Assembly: GCF_023914155.1 (NCBI RefSeq)
Contig: NZ_JAMWYS010000028.1
Coordinates: 248,001-312,000 of the forward strand
Origin: Solitalea agri
Lineage (GTDB): Bacteria; Bacteroidota; Bacteroidia; Sphingobacteriales; Sphingobacteriaceae
Direction: 5' to 3'
Length of the DNA: 64,000 bases
The position numbers were made by a program, and so were the translations under genes. Within the stretch, counting starts at the first letter, position 1. Each line of letters opens with the position of its first letter. Positions 1 through 9,012 of this stretch are shown piece by piece. Under the pieces are notes generated by a model. The model did no database searches. It worked only from the letters and a program-made list of their open reading frames with translations, and was not told the DNA's origin.

Positions 1-36
1 TTGATAATCAATCAGAATTTATATCTAAATATCTAT

Positions 37-501
37 ATGATCATTCACCGCCTAGCGAAACCTACCGACGTTGATTTATACTTTAAATGGGCAAATGAAG
101 ACCAGGCTCGTAAAAACTCTTATAGTCAGAAAAAGATCGATTATCAAACACACGTAAATTGGTTCAATGCCAGTTTAAAGGATGAAAACTCGATCATGCT
201 TTTGTTCGAGTATGAAACTGGAATGCCAATCGGGCAAATTCGCTTTGAACGACATAATAGTGATACTATCATTCGTATTTCTATCGATAAGGATTTTAGA
301 GGTCGGTTATTGGCGAAACAAATGATCATGGATGCATGCCGCCACTTCTTCACTCTTTTCCCTGGAGATTTGGTGCGAGCTTATATCCGCAAGGAAAATA
401 TGGCATCAGTTAGGGCCTTCGAACATTCGGGGTTTGAATTTGAGAAGGAAACCGTGATAAACGAAATTCCTAGTTTTGTTTACACCATTCGGAAATCATA
501 A
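37..501 (+). CDS. GNAT acetyltransferase, probably amino-sugar N-acetyltransferase
   Basis: The protein of about 154 residues has a GNAT fold pattern. An N-terminal segment reads RLAKPTDVDLYFKWANED followed by RKNSY and HVNWF, which resembles PseH-type enzymes and the acetyltransferases that act on UDP-4-amino-sugars. A later stretch, FRGRLLAKQMI, matches the acetyl-CoA pyrophosphate-binding loop region, and NMASVRAFEHSGFE matches the closing GNAT motif. The frame is open to the left edge, so a longer protein is possible; I chose the ATG at 37 because the family usually begins with the RxAxxxD motif. The flippase gene follows after 27 bases in the same direction, so a role in making a surface or flagellin-like sugar is inferred from context. 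Confidence 0.75.
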   Translation: MIIHRLAKPTDVDLYFKWANEDQARKNSYSQKKIDYQTHVNWFNASLKDENSIMLLFEYETGMPIGQIRFERHNSDTIIRISIDKDFRGRLLAKQMIMDACRHFFTLFPGDLVRAYIRKENMASVRAFEHSGFEFEKETVINEIPSFVYTIRKS

Positions 502-528
502 TCACCATTATTCCTTTAATTATTCCTG

Positions 529-2013
529 ATGGGATTAATTCAAAAACAAACCATAAAAGGAACAATCTACTCATATCTGGGGGTGGCCGTAGGATTTGTA
601 ACAACAGTTGTCCTTCGGCCTCGTTGTTTAAGTACTGATGAAAACGGTGTTTTAGGGCTTTTATTAGCTTACTCCAGTGTAATTGCCCAATTATCTAGCT
701 TAGGGTTTCAAACGGCTTCCATGCGTTTCTTTCCCTATTTTCGTAATGCCGAAAAGAACAATCATGGCTTCCTGTTTCTCTCTAGTCTTGTTTCGGCAGT
801 AGGATTTCTTCTTTGCTGGCTCTTTATAGCTTTTGGAGGAGAAGCCCTTTGGGGTAGCAATGCTGGATTTCAACTGGTGTTTAAGCAGTATGGCCCTGTG
901 CTTTGGGGACTATCATTCTTTCTTCAATTCTTTGGAGTACTTGATAACTATAACCGGGCGCTATATGATACCGTTACAGGAACAGCTTTACGTGAGTTTT
1001 ATCAGAAATTGTTTGTGGCGTTGTCTATGACACTGATTTTGGTGTTTACCCTCAACTTTCAACAGTTTATTTATGTTTGGCTTTTTGCTAATATTTTACC
1101 CACACTAATTATTGCGATTAAGTTAGGGCGTGAAAACCGACTAGACTTTACTTCGGAGCTTTCTTTCCCCAATAAGGCACTCATTAAAGGAATGGTAAGT
1201 ATCAGTTCTTTTGCCATTATTAGTGGTTTTACCACCGCGGTTATTCAATATATTGACAAGATAATGATCAATAACCTGTTGGGATTAAGCGAAACAGGTA
1301 TTTACGACATTACCATTTACTTTGCCGCGGTAATTGCAATGCCTTCGCGGGCGATGTACCGTATTGCAGGAACAATCATTGCCGATCGCTGGAAGGAGCG
1401 TGATATGAATGGTATCCTTTCGATTTATCGAAAAAGCTGCATCAACCAATTGCTTATTGGTCTACTGTTGTTTATTGGCATTTGGGCTAATATTGATAAT
1501 GTGTTTCATATTCTGCCTGCTGAATATATTGAGGGTAAATATGTGGTGTTGTTTGTTGGTCTTGGTAGTTTATTTGATATGGCCACAGGTGTAAATGGGG
1601 TTATCCTTGGAACTTCAAAATACTTTAGATTCGATACGTATTTCTTTGTTGCTCTTATCGGAATCATCATTGGTGCTAATTATTTATTTATCCCCAAATA
1701 CGGTTTAACAGGCGCAGCCATGGCTGCCGCATCAGGGACTTTCTTATTTAATTTTTTCCGCTACCTCTTTGTATGGTTTAAGTTTGGTTTACAGCCATTT
1801 AATTATAGAAACGCTGCAGTTTTACTGGTTGGTTTGATTGTTTTGGCGTTGAATTATTTACTGCCGGCTTTGCCTAATTTTATCATTGATATTATCATCC
1901 GTTCCGGATTAATAACAGTAATTTATTTATTCGTTATTTACTGGTTCCACCTTTCACCGGAGATGAATGAGTTAGTAAATGGGAAACTAAAACAAATTGG
2001 ATTGAAAAAATAA
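529..2013 (+). CDS. Wzx-type polysaccharide flippase (MATE/PST superfamily)
   Basis: This 494-residue, strongly hydrophobic protein has about 12 to 14 predicted membrane helices and no large soluble domain. It begins IQKQTIKGTIYSYLGVAVGF and continues with repeated hydrophobic segments, the usual layout of the polysaccharide transport (PST) branch of the MATE-like flippases. Such proteins move lipid-linked oligosaccharide repeat units across the inner membrane. It lies just downstream of an amino-sugar acetyltransferase, which suggests the window enters the last genes of a surface polysaccharide cluster. The substrate cannot be read from the sequence. Confidence 0.85.
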   Translation: MGLIQKQTIKGTIYSYLGVAVGFVTTVVLRPRCLSTDENGVLGLLLAYSSVIAQLSSLGFQTASMRFFPYFRNAEKNNHGFLFLSSLVSAVGFLLCWLFIAFGGEALWGSNAGFQLVFKQYGPVLWGLSFFLQFFGVLDNYNRALYDTVTGTALREFYQKLFVALSMTLILVFTLNFQQFIYVWLFANILPTLIIAIKLGRENRLDFTSELSFPNKALIKGMVSISSFAIISGFTTAVIQYIDKIMINNLLGLSETGIYDITIYFAAVIAMPSRAMYRIAGTIIADRWKERDMNGILSIYRKSCINQLLIGLLLFIGIWANIDNVFHILPAEYIEGKYVVLFVGLGSLFDMATGVNGVILGTSKYFRFDTYFFVALIGIIIGANYLFIPKYGLTGAAMAAASGTFLFNFFRYLFVWFKFGLQPFNYRNAAVLLVGLIVLALNYLLPALPNFIIDIIIRSGLITVIYLFVIYWFHLSPEMNELVNGKLKQIGLKK

Positions 2014-2014
2014 G

Positions 2015-2035
2015 ATAAGGGAAACCTCCCCTTGT
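2015..2035 (+). terminator. weak candidate terminator after the flippase gene
   Basis: ATAAGGG (2015-2021) can pair with CCCTTGT (2029-2035) with one G-U pair and a 7-base loop, just after the flippase stop codon. The T-run that follows is distant and poor, so this is only a candidate. Confidence 0.3.
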
Positions 2036-2047
2036 CCACTTCGCATT

Positions 2048-2078
2048 TTTGGCTACAATAAACATCGATTTGGCTACA
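2048..2078 (+). promoter_or_regulatory. phased direct repeat, candidate AraC-family operator
   Basis: The 10-mer TTTGGCTACA occurs at 2048-2057 and again at 2069-2078, exactly 21 bases apart, that is two turns of the helix. Tandem half-sites on one face of the DNA are typical for AraC-family activators. The repeat lies 50 bases before the first gene of an operon that ends with an AraC-type regulator (3818-4744). The sequence repeat is certain; the regulatory role is inferred. Confidence 0.55.
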
Positions 2079-2127
2079 TCTTTCTTTCAGTTGTTTTGAA
2101 CCTTTGTATTGTCAAAACAAGTGTAAA

Positions 2128-3024
2128 ATGAAGATCATAGTCACCGGTTCTTTAGGGAACATTAGCAAACCTTTAACACAGCTGTTAGTTCAAGACGGTC
2201 ATTCAGTAATTGTTATTAGTAGCAATGATTACAAAAGAACTGAAATAGAATTGCTGGGCGCCAAAGCGGCAATTGGCAGTATTGACGATCTGGCATTCTT
2301 AAAAACAGTCTTCAAAGGGGCTGATGCTATTTATTGTATGATACCTCCTGATTTCGCAGCACCTGATCAAGTGGACTATTATAGTTGTATTGGCACTAAT
2401 TATACTAAAGCAATCGAACATGCGGGTGTAAAACAAGTGGTTGAACTGAGTAGCTATGGTGCCCATCGGCCAAGTGGTACTGGTTTTATAGTAGGGTCAA
2501 ATAGAGTTGAGCAACTGTTCAATGCTTTGAAAGACGTAAATGTGATGCATATGCGCCCTGGATATTTCTATTATAATCTCTTAACTTTTATTCCAATGAT
2601 AAAGGCCACCGGTAGGATGGCTGCTAACTTTGACGGGAAGGATAAGCTTCCTTTAGTATCACCCCTGGACATTGCTGCGGCTGTAGCTGAAGAACTTACC
2701 AAACAAACTTTTAAATCAGGCGTTCGTTATGTGGTTAGTGACAATCGAACTTGTAACGAGATTGCCGGTGTACTTGGAAAAGCAATTAACCTTCCCGAAC
2801 TTCAATGGAAAACAATTTCAGATGCGGAAATGCAACATAATCTTGAGCGAAATGGGATGTCGCCAGCTACTGCAGCAGCATTGGTAGAACTTGGTGCAGC
2901 AACACACAATGGCATTTTAAGGGAGCATATGAATCTGCAAGAGATAACCCATGGGAAAGTAACCCTCGAAAGTTTTGCAAAGGATTTTGCCGTTGCTTAC
3001 AAACAAAATCAAATGAAATATTAA
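2128..3024 (+). CDS. NmrA/NAD(P)-binding Rossmann oxidoreductase-like protein
   Basis: The 298-residue protein starts MKIIVTGSLGNISKPL, a glycine-rich dinucleotide-binding turn of the atypical short-chain (NmrA-like) type. It continues with GAKAAIGSIDDLAFL, then a VVELSSYGAHRPSGTG segment. The classical YxxxK pair is not evident, as is normal for NmrA/QOR2-like proteins, many of which act as redox sensors or quinone/NADPH oxidoreductases. I placed the start at the ATG at 2128; an upstream TTG in the same frame at 2104 is less likely. The SDR gene (3045) and AraC gene (3818) follow at short spacing, so the three form one probable operon. Confidence 0.8.
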   Translation: MKIIVTGSLGNISKPLTQLLVQDGHSVIVISSNDYKRTEIELLGAKAAIGSIDDLAFLKTVFKGADAIYCMIPPDFAAPDQVDYYSCIGTNYTKAIEHAGVKQVVELSSYGAHRPSGTGFIVGSNRVEQLFNALKDVNVMHMRPGYFYYNLLTFIPMIKATGRMAANFDGKDKLPLVSPLDIAAAVAEELTKQTFKSGVRYVVSDNRTCNEIAGVLGKAINLPELQWKTISDAEMQHNLERNGMSPATAAALVELGAATHNGILREHMNLQEITHGKVTLESFAKDFAVAYKQNQMKY

Positions 3025-3044
3025 ACGATTTAATTAGATAGAAC

Positions 3045-3809
3045 ATGAGTAACAATAATAAAATAGCCTTGGTTACCGGTGGTAGTCGGGGATTAGGTAA
3101 AAATATGGTAGTAGCACTAGCTCAAAAAGGTATTGATATAGTGTTTACTTACCATACAAATAAAGCAGCAGCAGATGAAGTAATTGCCGAAGTAAAAGCA
3201 TTGGGACAAAAGGCATTTGCTTTTCAGTTAGATACAAGTAATGTTCAATTATTCGATTCTTTTCTGACAAAAGTAAGTGAGCACTTACAAGCTGAAACAG
3301 GTAGCCCTAAGTTTGATTTTCTGATTAACAATGCCGGTACAGCCTTATATTCCCCAATTACCGATACCACAGCAGAGCAAATGGATGCTATCTTCAATAT
3401 TCATTACAAGGGAATTTTCTTTCTTACTCAGAAAGCGCTGTCGCATATGAATGATGGAGGAGGAATTGTTAACATTTCCAGCGGTCTTGCTCGTATCACC
3501 ATGCCGGGGTCTTCGGTGTATGCTTCAATGAAAGGTGCAGTTGAGGTGCTTACTCGCTATATGGCTAAAGAATTAGGTAGCCGGAAAATTCGCGTGAATG
3601 TAGTGGCGCCGGGAGCTATTGAAACTGATTTTGGAGGAGGTCGTGTAAGAGATAATGAAGAAATCAATAAACAAATTGCAAGTATTACCGCACTTGGACG
3701 AGTGGGCCTGCCTGATGATATTGGTGGAGTAGTTGCGTTTTTATGCACTGATGATGCGCGTTGGATCAATGCGCAACGCCTTGAAGTATCAGGCGGCCAA
3801 GCAATTTAA
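3045..3809 (+). CDS. SDR family oxidoreductase
   Basis: This is a classical short-chain dehydrogenase/reductase of 254 residues. The cofactor motif TGGSRGLGKN is at about residues 11-20, the NNAG motif follows mid-protein, and the catalytic triad is visible as NISSG followed by the SVYASMKGAVE segment (Tyr-x-x-x-Lys). The C-terminal VSGGQAI end is also typical. It probably uses NADP(H), judging from the basic residue after the glycine motif. The substrate is unknown. It sits 20 bases after the NmrA-like gene and 8 bases before an AraC regulator, so co-expression is likely. Confidence 0.9.
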   Translation: MSNNNKIALVTGGSRGLGKNMVVALAQKGIDIVFTYHTNKAAADEVIAEVKALGQKAFAFQLDTSNVQLFDSFLTKVSEHLQAETGSPKFDFLINNAGTALYSPITDTTAEQMDAIFNIHYKGIFFLTQKALSHMNDGGGIVNISSGLARITMPGSSVYASMKGAVEVLTRYMAKELGSRKIRVNVVAPGAIETDFGGGRVRDNEEINKQIASITALGRVGLPDDIGGVVAFLCTDDARWINAQRLEVSGGQAI

Positions 3810-3817
3810 TCAGTTTA

Positions 3818-4744
3818 ATGCCGTACAAAATGACACCCTTGCGAATCAAAAGTATTACCGAGTTTCATCGCTTGTTCAACCTGCCGCAGCCGGAGCATCC
3901 TTTAATTAGTGTGGTGGATTACACGCAAGTGGCCGCTGCAAAAGATACGAGTAAAGTTCAGGCTACCGTTGCCGACTATTATTCTATTTCAATTAAACGT
4001 GGTTTAAGTGGAAAGATGCGTTATGGGCAACAGGAATATGATTTCGATGAGGGTGTTATGTATTTTTTGGCTCCTGGTCAGGTGTTGCATTTGAGTCCGC
4101 CAAATGATCCTTCACTACAGCCTTCAGGTTGGATACTCTTGATCCACCCTGACTTTTTGTGGAATACTCCACTTTCAAAGAATATACGGCAATATGAATT
4201 TTTTGATTATGCAGTAAACGAAGCGCTTTTTTTATCTGAGAAAGAAGAAGCTATGATTAACATGATTGTCAAAAATATTCAGCAAGAGTACCATTCTAAC
4301 ATTGATAAATTCAGTCAGAACATCATCATAGCCCAATTGGAGTTACTACTTAATTACGCAGAGCGTTTTTACCAACGTCAGTTTATTACACGTAAAATAA
4401 CCAATCATAAATTGTTAAATGAGTTGGAAAATATCCTTAATGGCTATTTCAACAATCCTCAACTTTCAATATCGGGTTTGCCTTCGGGGCAGTATGTAGC
4501 TGATAAGCTAAATGTTTCATCCGGTTATCTGAGCGGTTTACTTAAATCATTAACGGGTCAAAGTACGCAGCAGCACATTCACGAAAAGCTAATGGAAAAG
4601 GCTAAGGAGAAATTGTCAACTACTGACTTGTCTGTAAGCGAAATTGCATATGAGCTGGGCTTTGAACATTCACAGTCATTTAGTAAGTTCTTTAAAACAA
4701 AGACAAACCTTTCTCCTTTAAAATTCCGACAATCATTTAACTAA
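3818..4744 (+). CDS. AraC family transcriptional regulator
   Basis: The 308-residue protein has an N-terminal cupin-like sensor part, in which RYGQQEYDFDEGVMYFLAPGQ is typical. A C-terminal double helix-turn-helix domain occupies about residues 205-305: LNVSSGYLSGLLKSLTGQS is the first HTH and ELGFEHSQSFSKFFKTKTNLSP the second, ending in the family signature. It is the last gene of an NmrA-SDR-AraC unit and probably controls it. The direct repeat at 2048-2078 is a plausible site. An internal ATG at 3830 is an alternative start. Confidence 0.9.
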   Translation: MPYKMTPLRIKSITEFHRLFNLPQPEHPLISVVDYTQVAAAKDTSKVQATVADYYSISIKRGLSGKMRYGQQEYDFDEGVMYFLAPGQVLHLSPPNDPSLQPSGWILLIHPDFLWNTPLSKNIRQYEFFDYAVNEALFLSEKEEAMINMIVKNIQQEYHSNIDKFSQNIIIAQLELLLNYAERFYQRQFITRKITNHKLLNELENILNGYFNNPQLSISGLPSGQYVADKLNVSSGYLSGLLKSLTGQSTQQHIHEKLMEKAKEKLSTTDLSVSEIAYELGFEHSQSFSKFFKTKTNLSPLKFRQSFN

Positions 4745-4745
4745 A

Positions 4746-4770
4746 AACGCCCCGATTTATTCGGGGCGTT
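4746..4770. terminator. bidirectional terminator between araC-type gene and hisS
   Basis: A perfect 10-bp stem (AACGCCCCGA with TCGGGGCGTT) closes a 5-base loop between the two convergent stop codons. It has a T-rich side on each strand, so it can end transcription from both directions. Confidence 0.9.
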
Positions 4771-4772
4771 CT

Positions 4773-6134
4773 TTATGCTAGTTTAGCAATGATACTTTCA
4801 ATTGCGAGTTTTTCCTGTTCACCACTAATCATGTTTTTAATGGTTAGTTGACCTGACTGAATTTCCTCATCTCCGATCAGAATTACATAAGGAATTCGTT
4901 TAGCATCGGCATACTTCATTTGTTTTTGAAGTTTTGAAGAACTTGGATACAGTTCGGTATTTACTCCTTCTGCTCTTAGTTTAGCTAAAATTGGCAAAGC
5001 ATATTTCTCTGCATTTGCGTCGAAATTGGTAATGAGTACTTTGGTGGAGATAACTGCACTTTCGGGGAACAGGTTAAGGTCGAGCATTACATCATAGATA
5101 CGGTCGGCACCAAATGAAATACCAGCACCTGTAACACCTTTTAATCCAAACATACCGGTTAAGTCATCATAACGACCACCTCCGCCAATCGAGCCCATTT
5201 GGACCTCATTTGATTTTACTTCAAAAATGGCGCCTGTATAATAATTTAAACCACGGGCAAGGGTAATATCGAGCTCTACTTTAGCTTTTTTTAACTCAAA
5301 TGCCGAAAGATAGCTAAAGATAGTCTCCAGTTCTTCGATGCCTTTTTTACCAATTTCTGTTGACCTTAGGCTTGATCTTAGCACTTGTAGTTTCTCTTCA
5401 TTTGAACCGCTTAGCTCAATGAACGGACGAAGTATTTCAACATCCTGTTCGTTGAAGCCACGTTCAATCAATTCCTTAACAACGCCATCATAGCCTATTT
5501 TGTCCAGCTTATCAATGGCAACCGTCATATCTACAATCAATTCGGGTTTGCCAATAATTTCGGCTATTCCGCTTAATATCTTGCGGTTGTTGATCTTTAT
5601 TGTGAAGTCATTTAAGCCCAGGTTTGATAAAGCCTCATCGTAAATGCAAACAAACTCCGCTTCATTCAATAACGATTCAGAACCTACCACATCAGCATCA
5701 CACTGGTAAAACTCACGGTAACGTCCTTTTTGTGGTCGGTCGGCACGCCATACCGGCTGCACCTGGTAGCGTTTAAATGGCATAGCGATCTCATTCTGAT
5801 GCATAACCACATAGCGGGCAAACGGAACAGTTAAATCGTAACGAAGCGCTTTTTCTGAAATTTCAAACGTAAGAGCCTTTGAGTTCCGGTCTTCCAGTTT
5901 TTTGGCATCGGCCTTTGATAAGAAATCCCCCGAATTTAACACCTTAAATATCAGTTGATCGCCTTCTTCACCATATTTGCCGGTTAAGGTACTCAGGTTC
6001 TCCATAACAGGTGTTTCAATAGGCTGATAGCCAAATTTCTGAAATACACGTTTAATGGTATCGAAAATATAAGTGCGGCGGGTTACTTCAACTGGAGAAA
6101 AATCGCGGGTTCCCTTTGGAATACTAGGCTTCAT
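4773..6134 (-). CDS. hisS: histidyl-tRNA synthetase
   Basis: The 453-residue class II synthetase charges tRNA-His. It begins with PKGTRDFSPVE, the usual HisRS start, then has motif 2 around YRAFYQ-like YREFYQCDADVVG, and the histidine-specific motif ARGLNYYTGAIFEV followed by GSIGGGGRYDDLTG. A C-terminal anticodon-binding domain covers roughly residues 360-453. Length matches the family in this phylum. It lies 89 bases downstream of the low-Mr phosphatase gene on the same strand and ends at a strong bidirectional terminator. Confidence 0.97.
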   Translation of the reverse strand: MKPSIPKGTRDFSPVEVTRRTYIFDTIKRVFQKFGYQPIETPVMENLSTLTGKYGEEGDQLIFKVLNSGDFLSKADAKKLEDRNSKALTFEISEKALRYDLTVPFARYVVMHQNEIAMPFKRYQVQPVWRADRPQKGRYREFYQCDADVVGSESLLNEAEFVCIYDEALSNLGLNDFTIKINNRKILSGIAEIIGKPELIVDMTVAIDKLDKIGYDGVVKELIERGFNEQDVEILRPFIELSGSNEEKLQVLRSSLRSTEIGKKGIEELETIFSYLSAFELKKAKVELDITLARGLNYYTGAIFEVKSNEVQMGSIGGGGRYDDLTGMFGLKGVTGAGISFGADRIYDVMLDLNLFPESAVISTKVLITNFDANAEKYALPILAKLRAEGVNTELYPSSSKLQKQMKYADAKRIPYVILIGDEEIQSGQLTIKNMISGEQEKLAIESIIAKLA

Positions 6135-6223
6135 TCGTTGTTTGTGTTTCTTTTAAATGATCGTTTACCCAGAATATAAAACCTGGGTTCATACGGCGGG
6201 CAAAAATACAATTATTTAAGTGT

Positions 6224-6694
6224 TTAAAACTTATTCAGTATGCCTAATTCAGCATTGATAATCTGATTGCATGCCTGTTCAATTTGTTTGTAAACTGGGA
6301 TGAACAGTGATTCATCGAACCACGGATCCTCAACTTCCATGTTTTTGCCCGGATGAGAAGCGTTTAATAATAAATCCACCTTTAAACGATCTTGTTCATT
6401 GCGAACCATTGAAAGAACATTGCTATAGTTCGACTGGTCCATCACATAAATCCGGTCAAATTCATCAAAGTCAGCTTGTGAGAACTGTCGTGCACGCAGG
6501 TCGCTGATATCAACGCCAAAATTTTTGGCTGTTCGTTGTGCCCTGCTGTCAGGAGCTTCGCCAATATGCCAGCTACCGGTTCCACATGAATCTACCTTCC
6601 ATTGCAGCTGGTTCTTCTCAATCATGTAGCGCATTACTCCTTCTGCCATAGGTGAGCGGCAAATATTTCCTAAGCAAACCATCAGTATTTTCAT
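6224..6694 (-). CDS. low molecular weight protein-tyrosine phosphatase
   Basis: This 156-residue protein carries the P-loop CLGNICRS at residues 7-14 (nucleophile Cys7, Arg13) and the general acid loop VEDPWFD near the C-terminus. Both are diagnostic for arsenate reductase-like low-Mr tyrosine phosphatases. In bacteria these often act on tyrosine kinases of polysaccharide export, but there is no such kinase in the window. A perfect minus-strand TATCTTTG -7 element lies at 6706-6699, only 4 bases before the ATG, so a leaderless or near-leaderless mRNA is possible. Confidence 0.93.
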   Translation of the reverse strand: MKILMVCLGNICRSPMAEGVMRYMIEKNQLQWKVDSCGTGSWHIGEAPDSRAQRTAKNFGVDISDLRARQFSQADFDEFDRIYVMDQSNYSNVLSMVRNEQDRLKVDLLLNASHPGKNMEVEDPWFDESLFIPVYKQIEQACNQIINAELGILNKF

Positions 6695-6848
6695 GCTTCA
6701 AAGATAAATGTTTAATGAATACTAACCTTTAATGATTTGTAGCCAGCAGAAAGCAATAGGATGAATCCGAAAGTGAAAAACTTTCGCGGTTTTTTTCTGC
6801 AATAATCTTTTAAGGATTTCTATTTTTACTTCAAACCCACACATTATC

Positions 6849-8393
6849 ATGAATTCAATCAATATAACTTCAGTCCTTGAGGAGTTACACATTTTAGAAA
6901 ACAATGAAGCATGGAGTACCGGCCAGAATTGGGGTGCAGGTACAAATGCCTCAAGCAAAACAATTTTTTCACCTGTTGATGGAAAAGCAATTGCCAACGT
7001 TCTATTTGCCACTAGAGATGATTTCGATCAGGTAATTAAAACAGCTCAATCAGCTTTTGAAAGTTGGCGTTTATTGCCGGCACCTAAGCGCGGAGAAATT
7101 GTTCGTCAGCTGGGTGAAGAACTTCGAGTTAAAAAGAAAGCATTAGGTGCTTTGGTATCGTATGAAATGGGCAAAAGTCTGCAAGAGGGCCTGGGCGAAG
7201 TGCAAGAAATGATCGACATATGCGATTTCGCAGTTGGTCTTTCTCGGCAGTTATATGGCTTAACGATGCACTCGGAGCGATCACGTCATCGTATGTATGA
7301 GCAGTATCATCCATTGGGTTTAGTTGGAATCATATCAGCCTTCAATTTTCCAGTAGCGGTTTGGTCATGGAATGCCGCATTGGCTTGGGTCTGTGGAGAT
7401 GTTTGCATCTGGAAACCTTCGGAGAAAACGCCTTTAACAGCTATTGCCTGCCAGAAAATTGCTGCCAAGGTGCTTGCGGCCAATGGAATTGATGAGGGTG
7501 TATCATGCTTAATAATTGGCGATAGAGAAATCGGGGAGCTAATGGCTAATGACGAGCGTGTGCCACTTATTTCGGCTACCGGTTCAACCCGCATGGGTAA
7601 GGCTGTTGGAGCAGCAGTTGGTCAACGCTTAGGCAGAAGTTTGTTGGAGTTAGGCGGCAATAATGCGATCATCATTTCAGAACATGCTGATTTAAATATA
7701 GCCTTGCCAGGAGTAGTATTTGGCGCTGTAGGTACTGCTGGTCAACGTTGTACAACTACTCGCCGATTAATTATCCATGAGTCGGCTTATGAAGAATTTA
7801 AAACCAAACTTTCAGCCGCCTACGCTCAACTTCGTATTGGCGATCCTTTAGATGAACTCAATCATGTTGGTCCGTTGATTGATAAAGACGCTGTTCAGCA
7901 ATATCAAAATGCCATTGCTAAAGCAAAAGAGCAAGGTGCAAAAATACTTGTAGAGGGCGGTGTTCTGGAAGGCGATGGTTTTGAATCGGGATGTTATGTG
8001 AAACCTGCCATTTTTGAGGCTGAGAATCACTTTGAGATCGTTCAGCACGAAACCTTTGCACCGATCTTATACATTATGAAGTATAAGACAATTGAGGATG
8101 CCATTGCTTTGCAAAACGGTGTTCCACAGGGGCTTTCTTCTTCAATTATGACAACCAATTTGCGTGAAGCGGAAAAATTCCTTTCACATGCAGGCTCTGA
8201 TTGTGGTATTGCAAACGTTAATATTGGTACTTCTGGCGCCGAAATTGGTGGAGCCTTTGGTGGCGAGAAAGAAACCGGTGGTGGTCGTGAGTCAGGATCG
8301 GATGCATGGAAAGTATATATGCGCCGTCAAACGAATACGATTAACTACGGGGCTGATTTGCCTTTAGCTCAGGGTATTAAGTTTGATCTATAA
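6849..8393 (+). CDS. amaB: ALDH7-type dehydrogenase (piperideine-6-carboxylate / aminoadipate semialdehyde dehydrogenase)
   Basis: The 514-residue NAD-dependent aldehyde dehydrogenase contains LLELGGNNAIII with the catalytic Glu, and GTAGQRCTTTRRL with the nucleophilic Cys. The double Asn after LELGG and the GTAGQRCTTTRR block are typical of the ALDH7 (antiquitin) family. That family oxidises alpha-aminoadipate semialdehyde, in equilibrium with its cyclic piperideine form, in lysine breakdown. No other lysine-degradation gene is adjacent, so the substrate rests on family resemblance. A strong terminator follows at 8413-8436. Confidence 0.87.
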   Translation: MNSINITSVLEELHILENNEAWSTGQNWGAGTNASSKTIFSPVDGKAIANVLFATRDDFDQVIKTAQSAFESWRLLPAPKRGEIVRQLGEELRVKKKALGALVSYEMGKSLQEGLGEVQEMIDICDFAVGLSRQLYGLTMHSERSRHRMYEQYHPLGLVGIISAFNFPVAVWSWNAALAWVCGDVCIWKPSEKTPLTAIACQKIAAKVLAANGIDEGVSCLIIGDREIGELMANDERVPLISATGSTRMGKAVGAAVGQRLGRSLLELGGNNAIIISEHADLNIALPGVVFGAVGTAGQRCTTTRRLIIHESAYEEFKTKLSAAYAQLRIGDPLDELNHVGPLIDKDAVQQYQNAIAKAKEQGAKILVEGGVLEGDGFESGCYVKPAIFEAENHFEIVQHETFAPILYIMKYKTIEDAIALQNGVPQGLSSSIMTTNLREAEKFLSHAGSDCGIANVNIGTSGAEIGGAFGGEKETGGGRESGSDAWKVYMRRQTNTINYGADLPLAQGIKFDL

Positions 8394-8412
8394 GAACTCA
8401 AATTCACTCGAT

Positions 8413-8436
8413 AAAGGAGCCTTAATGGGCTCCTTT
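8413..8436 (+). terminator. rho-independent terminator after aldehyde dehydrogenase
   Basis: A 9-bp stem (AAAGGAGCC with GGCTCCTTT), 6-base loop and a T-rich tail (CTTATTTT) follow the stop codon by 19 bases. Confidence 0.9.
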
Positions 8437-8479
8437 CTTATTTTGTATGGATATGGTAACTATTAAGTAATTTTCCCGA

Positions 8480-8953
8480 ATGAAAGCTGCATCTATAACA
8501 GATCTTAAAAAAGAACTTCAATCCCAGCCTCCTAATAAACTGATTGAACTTTGCCTAAGGATGGCGAAATATAAAAAGGAGAATAAGGAGCTGTTAACGT
8601 ATTTGATTTTTGAAGCTGAGGATGAAAATGCTTACGTGATAGCGGTGAAGAGTTTAATTGATGAGCAGTTTGAAGATATGCCGAGACTAAACACCTATTT
8701 AGCAACTAAGGCTGTTCGAAAGATACTTCGTACTACTAAAAAATATATTAAATATTCAGGCCAGAAGGCAACAGAAGCAGAATTGCTTATTTACTTCTGT
8801 CACAAATTAAAAGGTTCAAGAATTAAACTGAATACAAGTACGGCATTAACAAATCTTTATCAGCAACAATTAAAGCTAATTAATAAAGCAATTGAAAAGC
8901 TTCATGAAGATCTGCAGTTTGACTTTCAACAGGAATTGGAAGCATTATTTTAG
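8480..8953 (+). CDS. conserved hypothetical alpha-helical protein
   Basis: I do not recognise this 157-residue protein. It has no signal peptide or membrane segment. It is rich in Lys, Glu and Leu and should be almost entirely helical (KELLTYLIFEAEDENAY, then a basic middle section AVRKILRTTKKYIKYSGQK, then a helical C-terminus ending FQQELEALF). The basic core could bind nucleic acid, but nothing proves this. The gene stands alone between two terminators (8413-8436 and 8957-8987), so it is a single-gene transcription unit. Confidence 0.7.
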   Translation: MKAASITDLKKELQSQPPNKLIELCLRMAKYKKENKELLTYLIFEAEDENAYVIAVKSLIDEQFEDMPRLNTYLATKAVRKILRTTKKYIKYSGQKATEAELLIYFCHKLKGSRIKLNTSTALTNLYQQQLKLINKAIEKLHEDLQFDFQQELEALF

Positions 8954-8956
8954 CAC

Positions 8957-8987
8957 AAAAGCCAATGAAGTTTATCCATTGGCTTTT
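8957..8987. terminator. bidirectional terminator
   Basis: A perfect 11-bp stem (AAAAGCCAATG with CATTGGCTTTT) with a 9-base loop sits between convergent genes, with A/T runs in both arms. Confidence 0.85.
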
Positions 8988-9012
8988 ATGTTTATACTGA
9001 TTCATTTAGAGT

